A stretch of 35,722 nt of DNA from an uncultured Chloroflexota bacterium (lineage in GTDB: Bacteria; Chloroflexota; Limnocylindria; Limnocylindrales; CSP1-4). The translations under genes were made by a program, and so were the position numbers. The notes below the pieces were generated by a model that had not been told where the DNA came from, did no database searches, and saw only the letters and a program-made list of their open reading frames with translations. The stretch spans positions 1 to 35,722 of the forward strand of contig CAIYHO010000082.1 of assembly GCA_903925955.1 (NCBI GenBank), given 5' to 3'. Positions 1 to 9,106 of the stretch are shown here, one piece after another (the first letter of the stretch is position 1; each line of letters begins with the position of its first letter).

Positions 1-2893
1 GCGCGGGCGGCGGTGCGGGGTCCTCGGCAGGCTGCGGCTTCGGCGCCGCTGGCGTGGGCGCGGGCGCGGGCGCGACTGGTGGCACATGAGCCGTCGCGGT
101 GGGCTTCGTGGCCGGCTTGGGCTTCGACGTCGGTTCTGGCTTGCTGTCGGCAGCCTTGCGCACCAGCGCATCTCGGGCACCGGCGGCCCCGGCCCGGGAA
201 CGTGCCGCGATCAGGTCGTCCATGGCGGCTGTGCGGTGTGCCGTGCCACGCCCGCGCAGGCGCGTTGTGATCCAGTGCCGCCCATCGGCCAGCTCACGTC
301 GGCCAAGCGACACGCGCCGCAGCGCCACGTCCAGCGGCCACAGCAGCAGCGCCAGCAGCAGCAGCCACGGCCACAGGTCGGTGGCGCGGCTTGTCGCCCG
401 CAGGTTGTGCAGCCAGGCGGCGACTGGCGTCAGGAGCGTGGTGCCGCCGGTTGCCGCCCGGATGGCGCCCAGCAGCGGCTCGTTGGCGCCCAGCAGGCGG
501 TATTCGGCAGGCGTTGGCGCCACAAGGCCAAGCGTCCGGCCGAGCGCGTTCTCACCGGGCTTTGTCTGCGTCACCCGCACGGCGTACGCGCCGCTCTGCA
601 GCGACGTGACCGGCGCCTCGTAGACGCCCGGCGCCACCTGGTTGAGCGGCACCAGCACCGGTGTCAGGTCGGGGCCAACCAGGGCCACCGACGTGGCGTA
701 GAAGTCGCGTGGGGAGCCGTCGGTGTTGACGCTCTCCACGCGCAGGTATGTGCGTCCGCTGCGGTCCGCAAAGGACGCTTCAATCCCGCCGCTTTCCTCG
801 CCCGGGAACGTCCAGGCCACCATCTGGCTGAAGAACTTGGAGAAGCCGCTCCGGCCAATCCAGTTCTTTGCCCACTGTCCGGTGGCGTCCGATGTCCAGG
901 CGACAGACCGCCCCAGCCCGTACTGCCACTGGGCCAAAAGCGGGTCGCCGCGCGCTGTGAGCAGGACGGTCTGCGCGGCGGACTTGACGGTGGTGCCGTC
1001 GTAGCCGAGGAGCTGGGGGAAGCCCTTGTCGGTGAGGTCTCTGACGATAGGTGAGAGCGACGAGAGGATGGGGTAGAACGCCTCCTCCACAATCTGCTGG
1101 CCCGAGACCTGCTGGGTCTCCTTGAGGAAGATGTCGGGGATTGCCGCCGGGTTGGCTGCTGGGTAGAAGCGGCCGCCGCCGTTCTTGGCCAACTGCGACA
1201 GGAACGGATTGGAGCCGCCGCCCGCGCCCACGGTGGACAGCGTGATCCCGGCTGCCTTCATGTCGGCGAGGATCTTGTCGTACTGGCCGGAACTGGACCA
1301 GCCGTCCGTGAGCAGGATGATGTGGCGCCGGGTGGCGGTGGCGGTCTTGAGCGACTGCACGGCCTGGTCAAGCCCGGAGAAGATGTTTGTCTGGCCGTTG
1401 GCAGCGATCCCGGCAATTGAGCCCTGCAGGTCCGCGATCCCGCCCAACGGCGCGGTCTTCACCACCCAGTGCGCGGACGAGTCAAACGCCACAACGCCCA
1501 GCTCGTCCTTGGCGGTGAGCGCAGACGCGGCGCGCAGGATTGCCTCCTTGCCGATGTCCACCTTCTTGACGCCCGCGATCCCCGCGCCGCCGCCCATGCC
1601 GCCGTTGAAGCTGTTGCAGTGGCAGGCGTCCATGGAGCCGGACTTGTCAATCACGACCACCAGCGCCACATCGGGCTGCTTCTGCCGGTCACGCACGCCC
1701 ATGTCCACTGGGAGGGTCTCCTCGAGCGGCGTGTTGGCGTAGCCGCCGGCGCCATAGCTCTCAGGACCGCCGATGACGACGAGGCCTCGCCCAAGGTCGC
1801 GCACGTAGACCTGGAGGCTCTCGAGCGCCTTGTCGGTGAGGCGCAGCCGCGGGACGTTGACCATGACAATGCTGTCGTAGTCGGTGAGCGCGGCGAGATC
1901 CGTGGGCAGGGCCTCGGGGATGACCGTCTCCACGTTTTGGCGCTCCAGACGCAGCGCGGCCACCAGCTGCTCCGCCACCGCGGGATTGCCCTGAACCACG
2001 AGGATCTTGGGCTCGCCCTTGACGATGGTGCTTGCGTCGGCACGGTCGTTCTGGTTGAACGTGTCGCGGGCCGCGTCTACCACCACGCGGAAGCGCAGGA
2101 AGCCCGCGTCCTTGGGCTTGAACGTGAACGTCACGCGGTTTGGGCCGGCCACCAGCTGCGTGGGCAACGTGGAGGCCAGATCGCCGTTTACAAAGAGGCG
2201 CAGCGTTGCCGGCTGGGCCACGGTGGAGGTGATGTCGGCCTCCAGTGTCACGCTCTCGCCAAGACGGGCCGTGGACGGCGTCGAGAGGCGCTCAATCAGG
2301 ACCTCGTCGCGGCCGTTGAGCCCCGTGAGCACGGTCTCCACCTGGATGCCGCGAGCGGCCGCAAGCGACGCCTCGGCCTGCCCGGAGCCCGTGGTGTCGT
2401 TGCCGTCCGACAGCAGCACGATCCGCTTCTGGGCGCCGTCGGGGAAGAGCGCCGCCGCCAGACGCAGGGCCGCGCCAAGATCTGTGGCTGACTTCACGGG
2501 CGTTGAGTCAAGGCGCTCCACGTCGGCCAACTGCGCCGGCAGTCGCTCCACAAGCGCATCCCCGCCAAATGCCACGATGCCCGCCACGTCGTCCTGCGGG
2601 CGCGCCTTGAGCGAGTCGCGGATATAGGCCAGTGCCTCCTCGCGCCCGGCCGTCCCCACGGAGTCCGACATGTCCACCGCAAACACCACTGCCAGACGGT
2701 CCACCGGCAGCACCACCTGGAGCCCCGCCAGCGCAAACACGAGCGACGCCAGGAGCAGGACCCGGACCCCAAGGATGAACCGGCGGCGGGCGGAGCCCAT
2801 GCGGCGACGCGACGCGACATGGAGCACCGCCACCACCGCGAGAAGCGCGGGCAGCAGCAGCAGCGCCAGCGGGGCGTCGAAGGCGATGCCCAT
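1..2893 (-). CDS. VWA-domain membrane protein with two VWA modules (partial, 3' end outside window)
   Basis: This gene is absent from the ORF track because its stop lies beyond base 1; about 964 codons are visible. It begins MGIAFDAPLALLLLPALL, with two N-terminal membrane segments, then a VWA module whose MIDAS reads DMSDS near residue 71. A beta-rich middle section and a glutamine-amidotransferase-like strand pattern (YDSIVMVNVP, then VVIGGPESYG) follow. A second VWA module has the MIDAS DKSGSM near residue 416, a C-terminal membrane segment (WPWLLLLALLLWPL) lies near residue 838, and a Pro/Ala/Lys-rich tail runs off the window. The second MIDAS is interrupted by an unusual DACHCNS plus Gly-rich insert. 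The start ATG overlaps the upstream gene's stop (TGATG), so translation is probably coupled. It is the last visible member of the MoxR/VWA operon. VWA proteins of this kind bind partners through a divalent metal at the membrane; the partner here is unknown. Confidence 0.9.
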   Translation of the reverse strand, partial: MGIAFDAPLALLLLPALLAVVAVLHVASRRRMGSARRRFILGVRVLLLASLVFALAGLQVVLPVDRLAVVFAVDMSDSVGTAGREEALAYIRDSLKARPQDDVAGIVAFGGDALVERLPAQLADVERLDSTPVKSATDLGAALRLAAALFPDGAQKRIVLLSDGNDTTGSGQAEASLAAARGIQVETVLTGLNGRDEVLIERLSTPSTARLGESVTLEADITSTVAQPATLRLFVNGDLASTLPTQLVAGPNRVTFTFKPKDAGFLRFRVVVDAARDTFNQNDRADASTIVKGEPKILVVQGNPAVAEQLVAALRLERQNVETVIPEALPTDLAALTDYDSIVMVNVPRLRLTDKALESLQVYVRDLGRGLVVIGGPESYGAGGYANTPLEETLPVDMGVRDRQKQPDVALVVVIDKSGSMDACHCNSFNGGMGGGAGIAGVKKVDIGKEAILRAASALTAKDELGVVAFDSSAHWVVKTAPLGGIADLQGSIAGIAANGQTNIFSGLDQAVQSLKTATATRRHIILLTDGWSSSGQYDKILADMKAAGITLSTVGAGGGSNPFLSQLAKNGGGRFYPAANPAAIPDIFLKETQQVSGQQIVEEAFYPILSSLSPIVRDLTDKGFPQLLGYDGTTVKSAAQTVLLTARGDPLLAQWQYGLGRSVAWTSDATGQWAKNWIGRSGFSKFFSQMVAWTFPGEESGGIEASFADRSGRTYLRVESVNTDGSPRDFYATSVALVGPDLTPVLVPLNQVAPGVYEAPVTSLQSGAYAVRVTQTKPGENALGRTLGLVAPTPAEYRLLGANEPLLGAIRAATGGTTLLTPVAAWLHNLRATSRATDLWPWLLLLALLLWPLDVALRRVSLGRRELADGRHWITTRLRGRGTAHRTAAMDDLIAARSRAGAAGARDALVRKAADSKPEPTSKPKPATKPTATAHVPPVAPAPAPTPAAPKPQPAEDPAPPPA

Positions 2894-5031
2894 CAGGCGG
2901 GCCCTCCGCCGCGGATGCGGGCAACCAGGTGGCGGCGCAGGCGTGACACGGTGTCGCGCTCGTAGACCAGCCACTCGGCGGTGAGCACCAGCAGGGCGAT
3001 CAAGACGATGGGGATCCAGAGTTCGTCGCGGGCTGCGGGCTCCTTCGCGGCGTTGGTGCCGGTGGTCCCACCTGAGCCCGTGCCCGCGCTTGGGTTGGCG
3101 CTTGCGGCGGGCTTGCCAAGACGAGTGAGCTTGGCCGGGTCACCGGGGGCGATGTTGGACTCGTCCACGTCAAGCAGGTCAACCGCAAACAGGGTTGGCG
3201 CGGAGGGGTCCGCCGGGCGGAAGGTGGGGGCAGGCGCCGATGACGACGGACCGGCTGCGCCTGCCGGCGTGGGCGTTGGCGCGGCCGACGCCGTTGCTCC
3301 CGCCGAACCCGAGGGCGACGGGGAGGCGCTGGGGTCCGCAATGGGGGAGACCCGATAGATGCCCAGGAGGTCCGTCCGCGCAAACGTGACGCTTGCGGCA
3401 CCCGCGACTGGGGCCAGGAGCTCGTCCGCCGACCCGTCGGGGCGCTCCACCCTGACGCCAAGCGCTCCGGCTGGGATTGCCAGGGTCACCGGCGTACCGG
3501 GGGCCACGGCATCGGCAGGCGTTGCGGAACCGCCGAGCAGCTCGCCTGCGAGATTGGCCAGGAGCACCGGGAACGCCACCTGGAGCGGCAGGTCAGACTT
3601 GCGGGGCAGGAACGTCAGGACCGCCACAGGTCGCCCCGCGATCTGGCCCGCGTAGAGCAGCGGCGCCCCGCCAGGTCCAGGGATGACGTTGCGCGCCCAG
3701 GCGGGAAGGTCAATCTTCTGGGCCTCGCCGATGTGGACCGTTGAGAGGTCCACGTACCGCAGCAGCGGATCCGACTGGTCCAGCCGCCCGATCCCAGGGT
3801 TGGTGAGCGTGCCGGTGACGGTGCCAAGCGGCGATGTGGCTGGCGGCGCGATGGCCAGAATCGGCTGGGCGGGCAGGGCGGCTGGCAGCCAGCCTTCAAA
3901 GATGATCAGGTCAAACTTCTCGGGATGGGTTGCGGGTCCATAGTCGGCTGGCTTGATGCCGTACAGCTCGGTGTCGGGAAGATAGGTGAGCGCGGTCTCA
4001 AGGTACGGGTCGCCTGCGCCCACCAGCAGTACCCGGCGCAGGGCGGCGGGCGGCACCACAGCCCACGCATGGTCGTCCACGGCAAGGTAGTCGGGCGCCG
4101 CAGCACTGCCGTCGGTGGCTGCCGGATCGGGTTCGGACGCCGTCAGGCGCACCTCCACCACGGATGCCGGGTGGAGCGGGTCATCCACATCGTCGATGGA
4201 CACGTCGGTCCGGCGCTGCGGATCCAGCGTGAGCGTGCGCGCCTCGCGCAGCACGCCGTCCGCATACAGCTCAACCCGCCGCGTGGCCATGCTGAGGCCC
4301 AGGTTGGCCACGGAGATGAACGCCGAATGCGACAGGCCGCTTGAGGCGCTCCGCACGGCGAGCGCAACGATGGCCAGGTTGCCGCCGTCGCGGCCCACGC
4401 GCAGGACACGCACCGGCGCCTCCAGCGTGCCCGTGGGAAGGGTGGCCACGGCGGCATCGGTTGCCACAAGGATCTCGGCATCGGCGGACCGTGCAGCCAG
4501 CGCGGAGGCCAGCCGCAGCGCATCGCCGATGGAGCCCGCGTCTGAGGTTGCGGTGATGGACGCGATGGCCTGCTTGACCAGCCCCAGATCGTCGGTGCCA
4601 TTGGCCACCACCTTGGCGGTTCGCCCCGCGGCGATCACGCTGACGCGGCCGCCCGAGGGAAGGTCCTTGAGCGCTTCAAGCACAGCCGCCTTGGCCGCGC
4701 CGAGCCGGTCCGGGGTGACATCGGTGGCCTGCATAGACGCCGAGGTGTCGATGACCACGACGATGTCGCCTGCGAGCCCTGCAGGCCGCTCCGTGAACGG
4801 CCGGGCAGCCAGCAGCGCCAGCACGATCACCAGGAGCAACTGCAGCAGCAACAGCAGGCTTCGGCGGAGGCGCTGCCACGGGGCATTCGCCTCAACATCC
4901 GCCACAAGGCGCTGCCAGAGCAAGGTGGAGGGAACCACTGCCTGGTCGCGGCGCAGCTTGAGCAGGTACATGGCCAGGACAACCGGCACGAAGAGCAGCC
5001 CGGCCAGTGCCAGCGGCGCAACAAACGGCAT
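2893..5031 (-). CDS. BatA-like VWA membrane protein
   Basis: The ORF runs to 5163, but the first 44 codons lie inside the upstream DUF58 gene. The ATG at 5031, giving MPFVAPLALAGLLF, is the sensible start: it falls 8 bases after that gene's stop and yields 712 aa. The N-terminus is a typical BatA domain, with a membrane segment, a LKLRRD turn, an STLLW motif and a second membrane segment around residues 57-76. A VWA domain follows with an intact MIDAS, DTSAS, at 95-99. The middle contains a GATase-like region and a low-complexity Pro/Ser/Ala linker. A C-terminal membrane helix (PIVLIALLVLTAEWL) ends in an Arg-rich cytoplasmic tail. BatA/BatB proteins are membrane VWA partners of MoxR ATPases. 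The stop overlaps the next VWA gene by one base. Confidence 0.9.
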   Translation of the reverse strand: MPFVAPLALAGLLFVPVVLAMYLLKLRRDQAVVPSTLLWQRLVADVEANAPWQRLRRSLLLLLQLLLVIVLALLAARPFTERPAGLAGDIVVVIDTSASMQATDVTPDRLGAAKAAVLEALKDLPSGGRVSVIAAGRTAKVVANGTDDLGLVKQAIASITATSDAGSIGDALRLASALAARSADAEILVATDAAVATLPTGTLEAPVRVLRVGRDGGNLAIVALAVRSASSGLSHSAFISVANLGLSMATRRVELYADGVLREARTLTLDPQRRTDVSIDDVDDPLHPASVVEVRLTASEPDPAATDGSAAAPDYLAVDDHAWAVVPPAALRRVLLVGAGDPYLETALTYLPDTELYGIKPADYGPATHPEKFDLIIFEGWLPAALPAQPILAIAPPATSPLGTVTGTLTNPGIGRLDQSDPLLRYVDLSTVHIGEAQKIDLPAWARNVIPGPGGAPLLYAGQIAGRPVAVLTFLPRKSDLPLQVAFPVLLANLAGELLGGSATPADAVAPGTPVTLAIPAGALGVRVERPDGSADELLAPVAGAASVTFARTDLLGIYRVSPIADPSASPSPSGSAGATASAAPTPTPAGAAGPSSSAPAPTFRPADPSAPTLFAVDLLDVDESNIAPGDPAKLTRLGKPAASANPSAGTGSGGTTGTNAAKEPAARDELWIPIVLIALLVLTAEWLVYERDTVSRLRRHLVARIRGGGPA

Positions 5032-5039
5032 GGCGGGGC

Positions 5040-6032
5040 CTACCCAACCACGCGGCGGCGCCGCAGTTCGGCAAACACCAGATCCGCCAGCGGCAGATCG
5101 GACGGCACCGGCACATAGGAGGCACGGCGCTTGGCCGCAAGATCCGCGAAGCCCTCCTGCCATGCGGCCAGACGCGCCTTGTACGCGTCGATGGCGGCAA
5201 GGTCCACCGTGACGTCCACGCCCTCGCCTGTCTCCGCATCCACAAGGCGCAGGTCGCCTTCAAGCTGCGGGTCAAGCTCTTCGGGGGAGAGCACGTGGAG
5301 GATGATCAGCTCTGAGCCCGTGGCTGCCAGCTCGCGGATCACGCGGTCCGCACCCGGGTCCAGCAGGTCTGAGAGCAGGACGATGACGCCGCGTCCGGAC
5401 AGCATGGCCGCCGCGTGGCGCACCGACGCCACAAGATCCGTGGGGCCCTCGGCTGGGCGGATGGACGAGAGGTTGCCCAGCAGGCGGAACACGCGCCCGG
5501 ACCCGCGCAGACCGCCCTGGCGCCGCGCAGAGCGGCCCGTGAGCGCCGTCACCACCACGCGGTCTTCGCCCGCCAGCGCGATGTAGCCAAGCGCTGCCGC
5601 CGCCCGCTTGGCGAAGAGCAGCTTCTCGGGCCGGCCAAACGCCATGGACGGGCTTGCGTCAAGGAGGAACGTGATGGTCACGTCCTCCTCTTCCACAAAC
5701 AGCTTGACGAACAGCTTCTCAAGCCTCGCGAAGACGTTCCAGTCCAGCTGGCGCAGGTCATCGCCCAGGGCGTAGTCGCGGTAGTCCGCAAACTCCACGG
5801 ACTGGCCGCGCTTGACGCTCCGGCGCCCTCCTTTGAGGCCGCCCCGGACGGGCTGCTTCATCAGCACGCCTAGACGCTGGAGCTGGCGCAGGAACCCCTC
5901 ATCAAAGACCGTGGGGTCAAGGTCGCTGGGCAGGTAGGCGCCCGTGCCGGCGCTTGGTCCCGGGCGTGGCGGGACCTCGGGCGCGGGCGCGTGGGCCAGC
6001 GGCTCGAGGTCGGGATCGGGCTGGAGGGTCAT
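5040..6032 (-). CDS. DUF58 domain-containing protein
   Basis: The protein has 330 aa. The DUF58 signature is clear around residues 75-125: a GRRS..RG..VEFADYRDYALGDDLRQLDWNVFAR block, quoted here in parts, followed by the VWA-like LLDASPSM. DUF58 proteins are soluble or membrane-anchored VWA-like factors almost always encoded next to moxR. They are thought to present substrates to, or be remodelled by, the ATPase. The start at 6032 (MTLQPDPDLEPL) lies 29 bases after the moxR stop, and a Pro-rich leader precedes the domain. The stop lies 8 bases before the BatA-like gene. No membrane segment is visible, unlike some longer DUF58 proteins, so it is probably cytoplasmic. The family is certain; the specific role is unknown. 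Confidence 0.93.
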   Translation of the reverse strand: MTLQPDPDLEPLAHAPAPEVPPRPGPSAGTGAYLPSDLDPTVFDEGFLRQLQRLGVLMKQPVRGGLKGGRRSVKRGQSVEFADYRDYALGDDLRQLDWNVFARLEKLFVKLFVEEEDVTITFLLDASPSMAFGRPEKLLFAKRAAAALGYIALAGEDRVVVTALTGRSARRQGGLRGSGRVFRLLGNLSSIRPAEGPTDLVASVRHAAAMLSGRGVIVLLSDLLDPGADRVIRELAATGSELIILHVLSPEELDPQLEGDLRLVDAETGEGVDVTVDLAAIDAYKARLAAWQEGFADLAAKRRASYVPVPSDLPLADLVFAELRRRRVVG

Positions 6033-6061
6033 GGCAGGGTCAGGTGGGGCGCGGTTCGCGG

Positions 6062-7072
6062 CTACTCCACCGCGGGCGGCGCAACCTCGTCAAGAATGGT
6101 CCGGACCACGGCCTCCGTCGTAATCCCCTCGGCCTCGCCCTCAAAGTTGAGGATGACGCGGTGGCGGAGGGCCGGCAGCGCGGCTGCGCGGATGTCGTCC
6201 GTGGAGACGTTGAACCGCCCGTCCATGAGCGCAAGGATCTTGCCCGCTGCCACAAGCGCCTGAGCGCCGCGCGGGGAGCCGCCATAGCGGACGTACTGGC
6301 GCACAATCGCCGGGGCGCGGCTGCTGTCAGGGTGCGTGGCCGCCAGGACGCTCACCGCGTACGCCGTGATGTGCGGCGCAATTGGCACACCGCGCGCCAG
6401 ACGCTGCATCTCCACAATCTCGGCCGCGGTTGCCACGTGGTTGGCCTGGGGGTTGTCGGTGCCCGTGGTGCGGTTGATGATGGCGATCAGGTCCTCCTCA
6501 GCGGGGAAGGGGACCATCACCTTGAGCAAGAACCGGTCCAGCTGGGCTTCGGGCAGCGGGTACGTGCCCTCCATCTCAAGCGGGTTCTGCGTGGCCAGCA
6601 CGAAGAACGGCGGGTCCAGCGGATAGCGGTTGCGCGCAACGGTGACCTGGTGCTCCTGCATCGCCTCAAGCAGGCTGGACTGGGTCTTGGGTGTGGCGCG
6701 GTTGATCTCGTCAGCAAGGACCAGGTTGGCAAAGATTGGCCCGGGCTGGAACCGGAAGATCCGCGACCCGTTCTCCTCGATGAGGATATTGGTGCCCGTG
6801 ATGTCCGCCGGCATCAGGTCCGGGGTGAACTGGATGCGGTTGAACGTGCAGTCGATGACGTCGGCAATGGTCCGCACGAGCATCGTCTTGCCAAGGCCAG
6901 GCACGCCCTCAAGCAGGACGTGGCTGTTTGCCAGCAGTCCCACAAGCGTGTGCCGGACCAGCTCGCGCTGGCCCACGATGACCTTGCCAATCTCGGTCTC
7001 GATGGCACGTGCCTTGTCGGCGAAGCCCTCGGGGGCGAGCGGGCCGCGGGTGGCCGGAGCGGTTGCGTCCAT
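6062..7072 (-). CDS. MoxR-family AAA+ ATPase
   Basis: The 336-aa length is typical for MoxR. Walker A is GVPGLGKT at 56-63 and Walker B is LVLADEIN with the acidic pair at 121-122. A sensor 1-like ATQNP follows, as does the family's TYPLPEAQLDRF block. MoxR ATPases act as chaperones that assemble or activate VWA-containing partners, using ATP hydrolysis in a ring. The start ATG at 7072 is preceded on the minus strand by GGAGG, which supports this choice. It sits 30 bases downstream of the repeat-rich membrane protein and 29 bases upstream of DUF58. This order (moxR, DUF58, batA-like VWA, VWA) is the usual one for the family. All catalytic motifs look intact. Confidence 0.95.
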   Translation of the reverse strand: MDATAPATRGPLAPEGFADKARAIETEIGKVIVGQRELVRHTLVGLLANSHVLLEGVPGLGKTMLVRTIADVIDCTFNRIQFTPDLMPADITGTNILIEENGSRIFRFQPGPIFANLVLADEINRATPKTQSSLLEAMQEHQVTVARNRYPLDPPFFVLATQNPLEMEGTYPLPEAQLDRFLLKVMVPFPAEEDLIAIINRTTGTDNPQANHVATAAEIVEMQRLARGVPIAPHITAYAVSVLAATHPDSSRAPAIVRQYVRYGGSPRGAQALVAAGKILALMDGRFNVSTDDIRAAALPALRHRVILNFEGEAEGITTEAVVRTILDEVAPPAVE

Positions 7073-7102
7073 GGATCCTCCGGGGGTCGGCAGGCCTGCC
7101 GG

Positions 7103-9106
7103 TCAGTTGCGGGGGTCGAGCGAGCTGAAGTAGTTGCGCACAAAGTCCTTGACGGAGATGGGCACGTACGAGCGGTCAAGCGTGGTCAGGGCGTAGTTGT
7201 AGAAGTCGCCGTAGACCTGCTGGTAGGGGACGAAGGCGCCGTTGTTGGAACCCGAACCCTGCTGGTTGCCCTGCTGCGTCTGGCCGTCGCCGCCGGTGCC
7301 CGCCACGTACGACGGGTCGCCGGGCTTGCCGAGGCGGTCGAACGGGGCGAAGACGGAGCCGAGGTCGCCGCCAAGCGTGCTGGGCCGGTTGGGATTGGTG
7401 GGTCCGCCGGGCGTGCCATTCGACATGCCCTGGCCGAGGTAGGCGGCGTTTGATCCGCCGCCGCCGAGCGAGCCCTGACCTTGGCCCTGGCCTTGGCCCT
7501 GCCCTTGGCCCTGACCCTGGCCCTGCCCTTGGCCCTGACCCTGGCCGCTGCCGCTGGACCCGGGGTTGCCCGAGCCGCCGGTGCCGTTGCCCTGGCCGCT
7601 GCCGCTGGACCCCGGGTTGCCCGAGCCGCCGGTCCCGTTGCCCTGCCCCTGGCCGCTGCCGCTGGACCCCGGGTTGCCCGAGCCGCCGGTGCCGTTGCCC
7701 TGCTGGCCGTTGCCTTGTTGGCCCGACCCCTGCTGCCCCGAGCCCTGCTGGCCGGTCTGCCCGGACTGCTGGCCGCCGGCATTGGCGAGGTTGCGGCGCG
7801 CGTCCTGCAGATTTGACGCAGCTGACGCGAGGTCGCGGTTCTGCTGCACCTTGTCGCCCGCCCCCTCGAGCGCCTTGCCCAGCCGGTCAAGCGCATCCTT
7901 GGCGCCGGCCGTATCGCCCTGCGCAAGGCTTGCAACCGCGTCCCGAAGTGCCTGGCCAGCCGTGGCATCTGCCTGGCCAACCTGCTCCTGCAGACCCGCG
8001 AGCGATGCGGCCATGGCCTTCTGCTGTTCAGCCGTCATCTGGTCCAGCTTGTCGCCAAGCTTCGTCAAGTCCTCGTGCGCCTGCTTTGGGTCGCCGGCCG
8101 GGTTTGCCTTCTGATCGCCGCTAGAGGTCCGCGACAGTGCGCGGGACGCCGCCGCAAGGGCCGAGGCCTTCTGCTCGCTCGCAGGGTCAAGCTGTGCTCG
8201 GACCCCGTCCTCGACGGCGCCAAGCTTGGCGAGGTTGGCCTGGAGGTCGCCGGGCTTCGCGCGGAGTTGCTCCGCGAGTTGACGGAGCTGCTGGGCCAGC
8301 TGCGTGCGCGGATCCGTGGCGTTGGCGCCGCGTGCCTCAAGCTTCTGAGCCGCCTCATCAAGCCGCCGCGCCTGCTGGGCTGCCTCCTCGCGAAGTGCGT
8401 GGTTGCGGTTGATCACCGCGTCCTGCGGGTTTGGCAGGAGCAGCGCGGGCACCATCAGCACAACGGCCGCAAGCGCGACGGCCGCAGCGCGCCCGGGCCT
8501 TCGCGGCCGGAACAGGGATGGCTCTACAAGACTGAGCCGGCGGAGCGCATCGCGGCGCTGGCGGAGGATGAATAGGCCGTGGATGGCCGCTTCACCGGCC
8601 GGTCCGCTTGCGGGTACATCAGCAGTTGTGTCGAGTGCAGGGTGCTCGGCGCCAAAGGCCAGGGCCGAGGCGATCGCGTCGCCTGCCCCTGCCTCTGCGT
8701 CCACCGCAAGCGCCGTCTCGCCGATTGTGGGCCGAACCCGGACCACCAGCGCCAGCAGTCCGAGCGCGCCGCCGGCGAGGATGGCTCCCGCGACGATGAG
8801 CGCCTCCTCGATAGGCCAAAGCCGCTGGGCCACAGCAAGGACCAGTTCTGCGGCCGCAACGGACGCCACCGCCATCCATCCACGACGGACGGCGCGGCGC
8901 AGCCAGAGGCCGCGGCGGTGGCCCACCAGCACCGATCGGAGCTGCAGAAGGATGGGGTCGATGGGGGCCGGCAGCAGGCCGGGATCCGCGGGGGCCTGCA
9001 TCGCGGATCGGGTGCGGGCTCCACGGGGCGATGTGCGCAGGAAGGACAGCCGGGTGCGGAGGCCCGTGCTGATCCTGCGTGAGGGAGTGCGTCGTTTTGC
9101 GGTCAT
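7103..9106 (-). CDS. Large membrane protein with coiled coil and Gly/Gln/Ser repeat region
   Basis: I recognise no named family in this 667-aa protein. An Arg-rich N-terminus is followed by two membrane segments (around residues 78-125) and a third near 220-235 (AVALAAVVLMVPALLL). A long helical, probably coiled-coil region rich in Ala, Gln, Lys and Asp spans about 245-430. Next is a low-complexity section of about 120 residues with QQGSG and QQGNG repeats, three NGTGGSGNPGSSGSG units and a run of nine or more GQ pairs. A conserved-looking tail (DRSYVPISVKDFVRNYFSSL) ends the protein. Start 9106 was kept because its ATG overlaps the permease stop (ATGA); MQAPADPG at residue 36 is an alternative. 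The layout suggests a membrane-anchored stalk and flexible linker acting with MoxR and the ABC transporter. That role is inference. Confidence 0.8.
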   Translation of the reverse strand: MTAKRRTPSRRISTGLRTRLSFLRTSPRGARTRSAMQAPADPGLLPAPIDPILLQLRSVLVGHRRGLWLRRAVRRGWMAVASVAAAELVLAVAQRLWPIEEALIVAGAILAGGALGLLALVVRVRPTIGETALAVDAEAGAGDAIASALAFGAEHPALDTTADVPASGPAGEAAIHGLFILRQRRDALRRLSLVEPSLFRPRRPGRAAAVALAAVVLMVPALLLPNPQDAVINRNHALREEAAQQARRLDEAAQKLEARGANATDPRTQLAQQLRQLAEQLRAKPGDLQANLAKLGAVEDGVRAQLDPASEQKASALAAASRALSRTSSGDQKANPAGDPKQAHEDLTKLGDKLDQMTAEQQKAMAASLAGLQEQVGQADATAGQALRDAVASLAQGDTAGAKDALDRLGKALEGAGDKVQQNRDLASAASNLQDARRNLANAGGQQSGQTGQQGSGQQGSGQQGNGQQGNGTGGSGNPGSSGSGQGQGNGTGGSGNPGSSGSGQGNGTGGSGNPGSSGSGQGQGQGQGQGQGQGQGQGQGQGQGSLGGGGSNAAYLGQGMSNGTPGGPTNPNRPSTLGGDLGSVFAPFDRLGKPGDPSYVAGTGGDGQTQQGNQQGSGSNNGAFVPYQQVYGDFYNYALTTLDRSYVPISVKDFVRNYFSSLDPRN
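7471..7750. repeat. In-gene tandem repeats encoding GQ and NGTGGSGNPGSSGSG units
   Basis: On the + strand, 7471-7541 is a run of short imperfect repeats built from tggccctg and tgcccttg, encoding (GQ)n on the minus strand. From 7542 there are three longer units of 51-57 bases, starting near 7542, 7593 and 7650. They share tggccgctgccgctgga and encode NGTGGSGNPGSSGSGQ. QQGNG/QQGSG repeats follow to about 7750. Such tracts are prone to slippage, so copy number may differ between strains or assemblies. Confidence 0.9.

Noticed and set aside
7450-8124. Plus-strand ORFs rich in Pro, Leu and Arg opposite the Gly/Gln repeats
   Set aside because: They are shadows of the repeat-coding minus strand, with no ribosome site and extreme composition.
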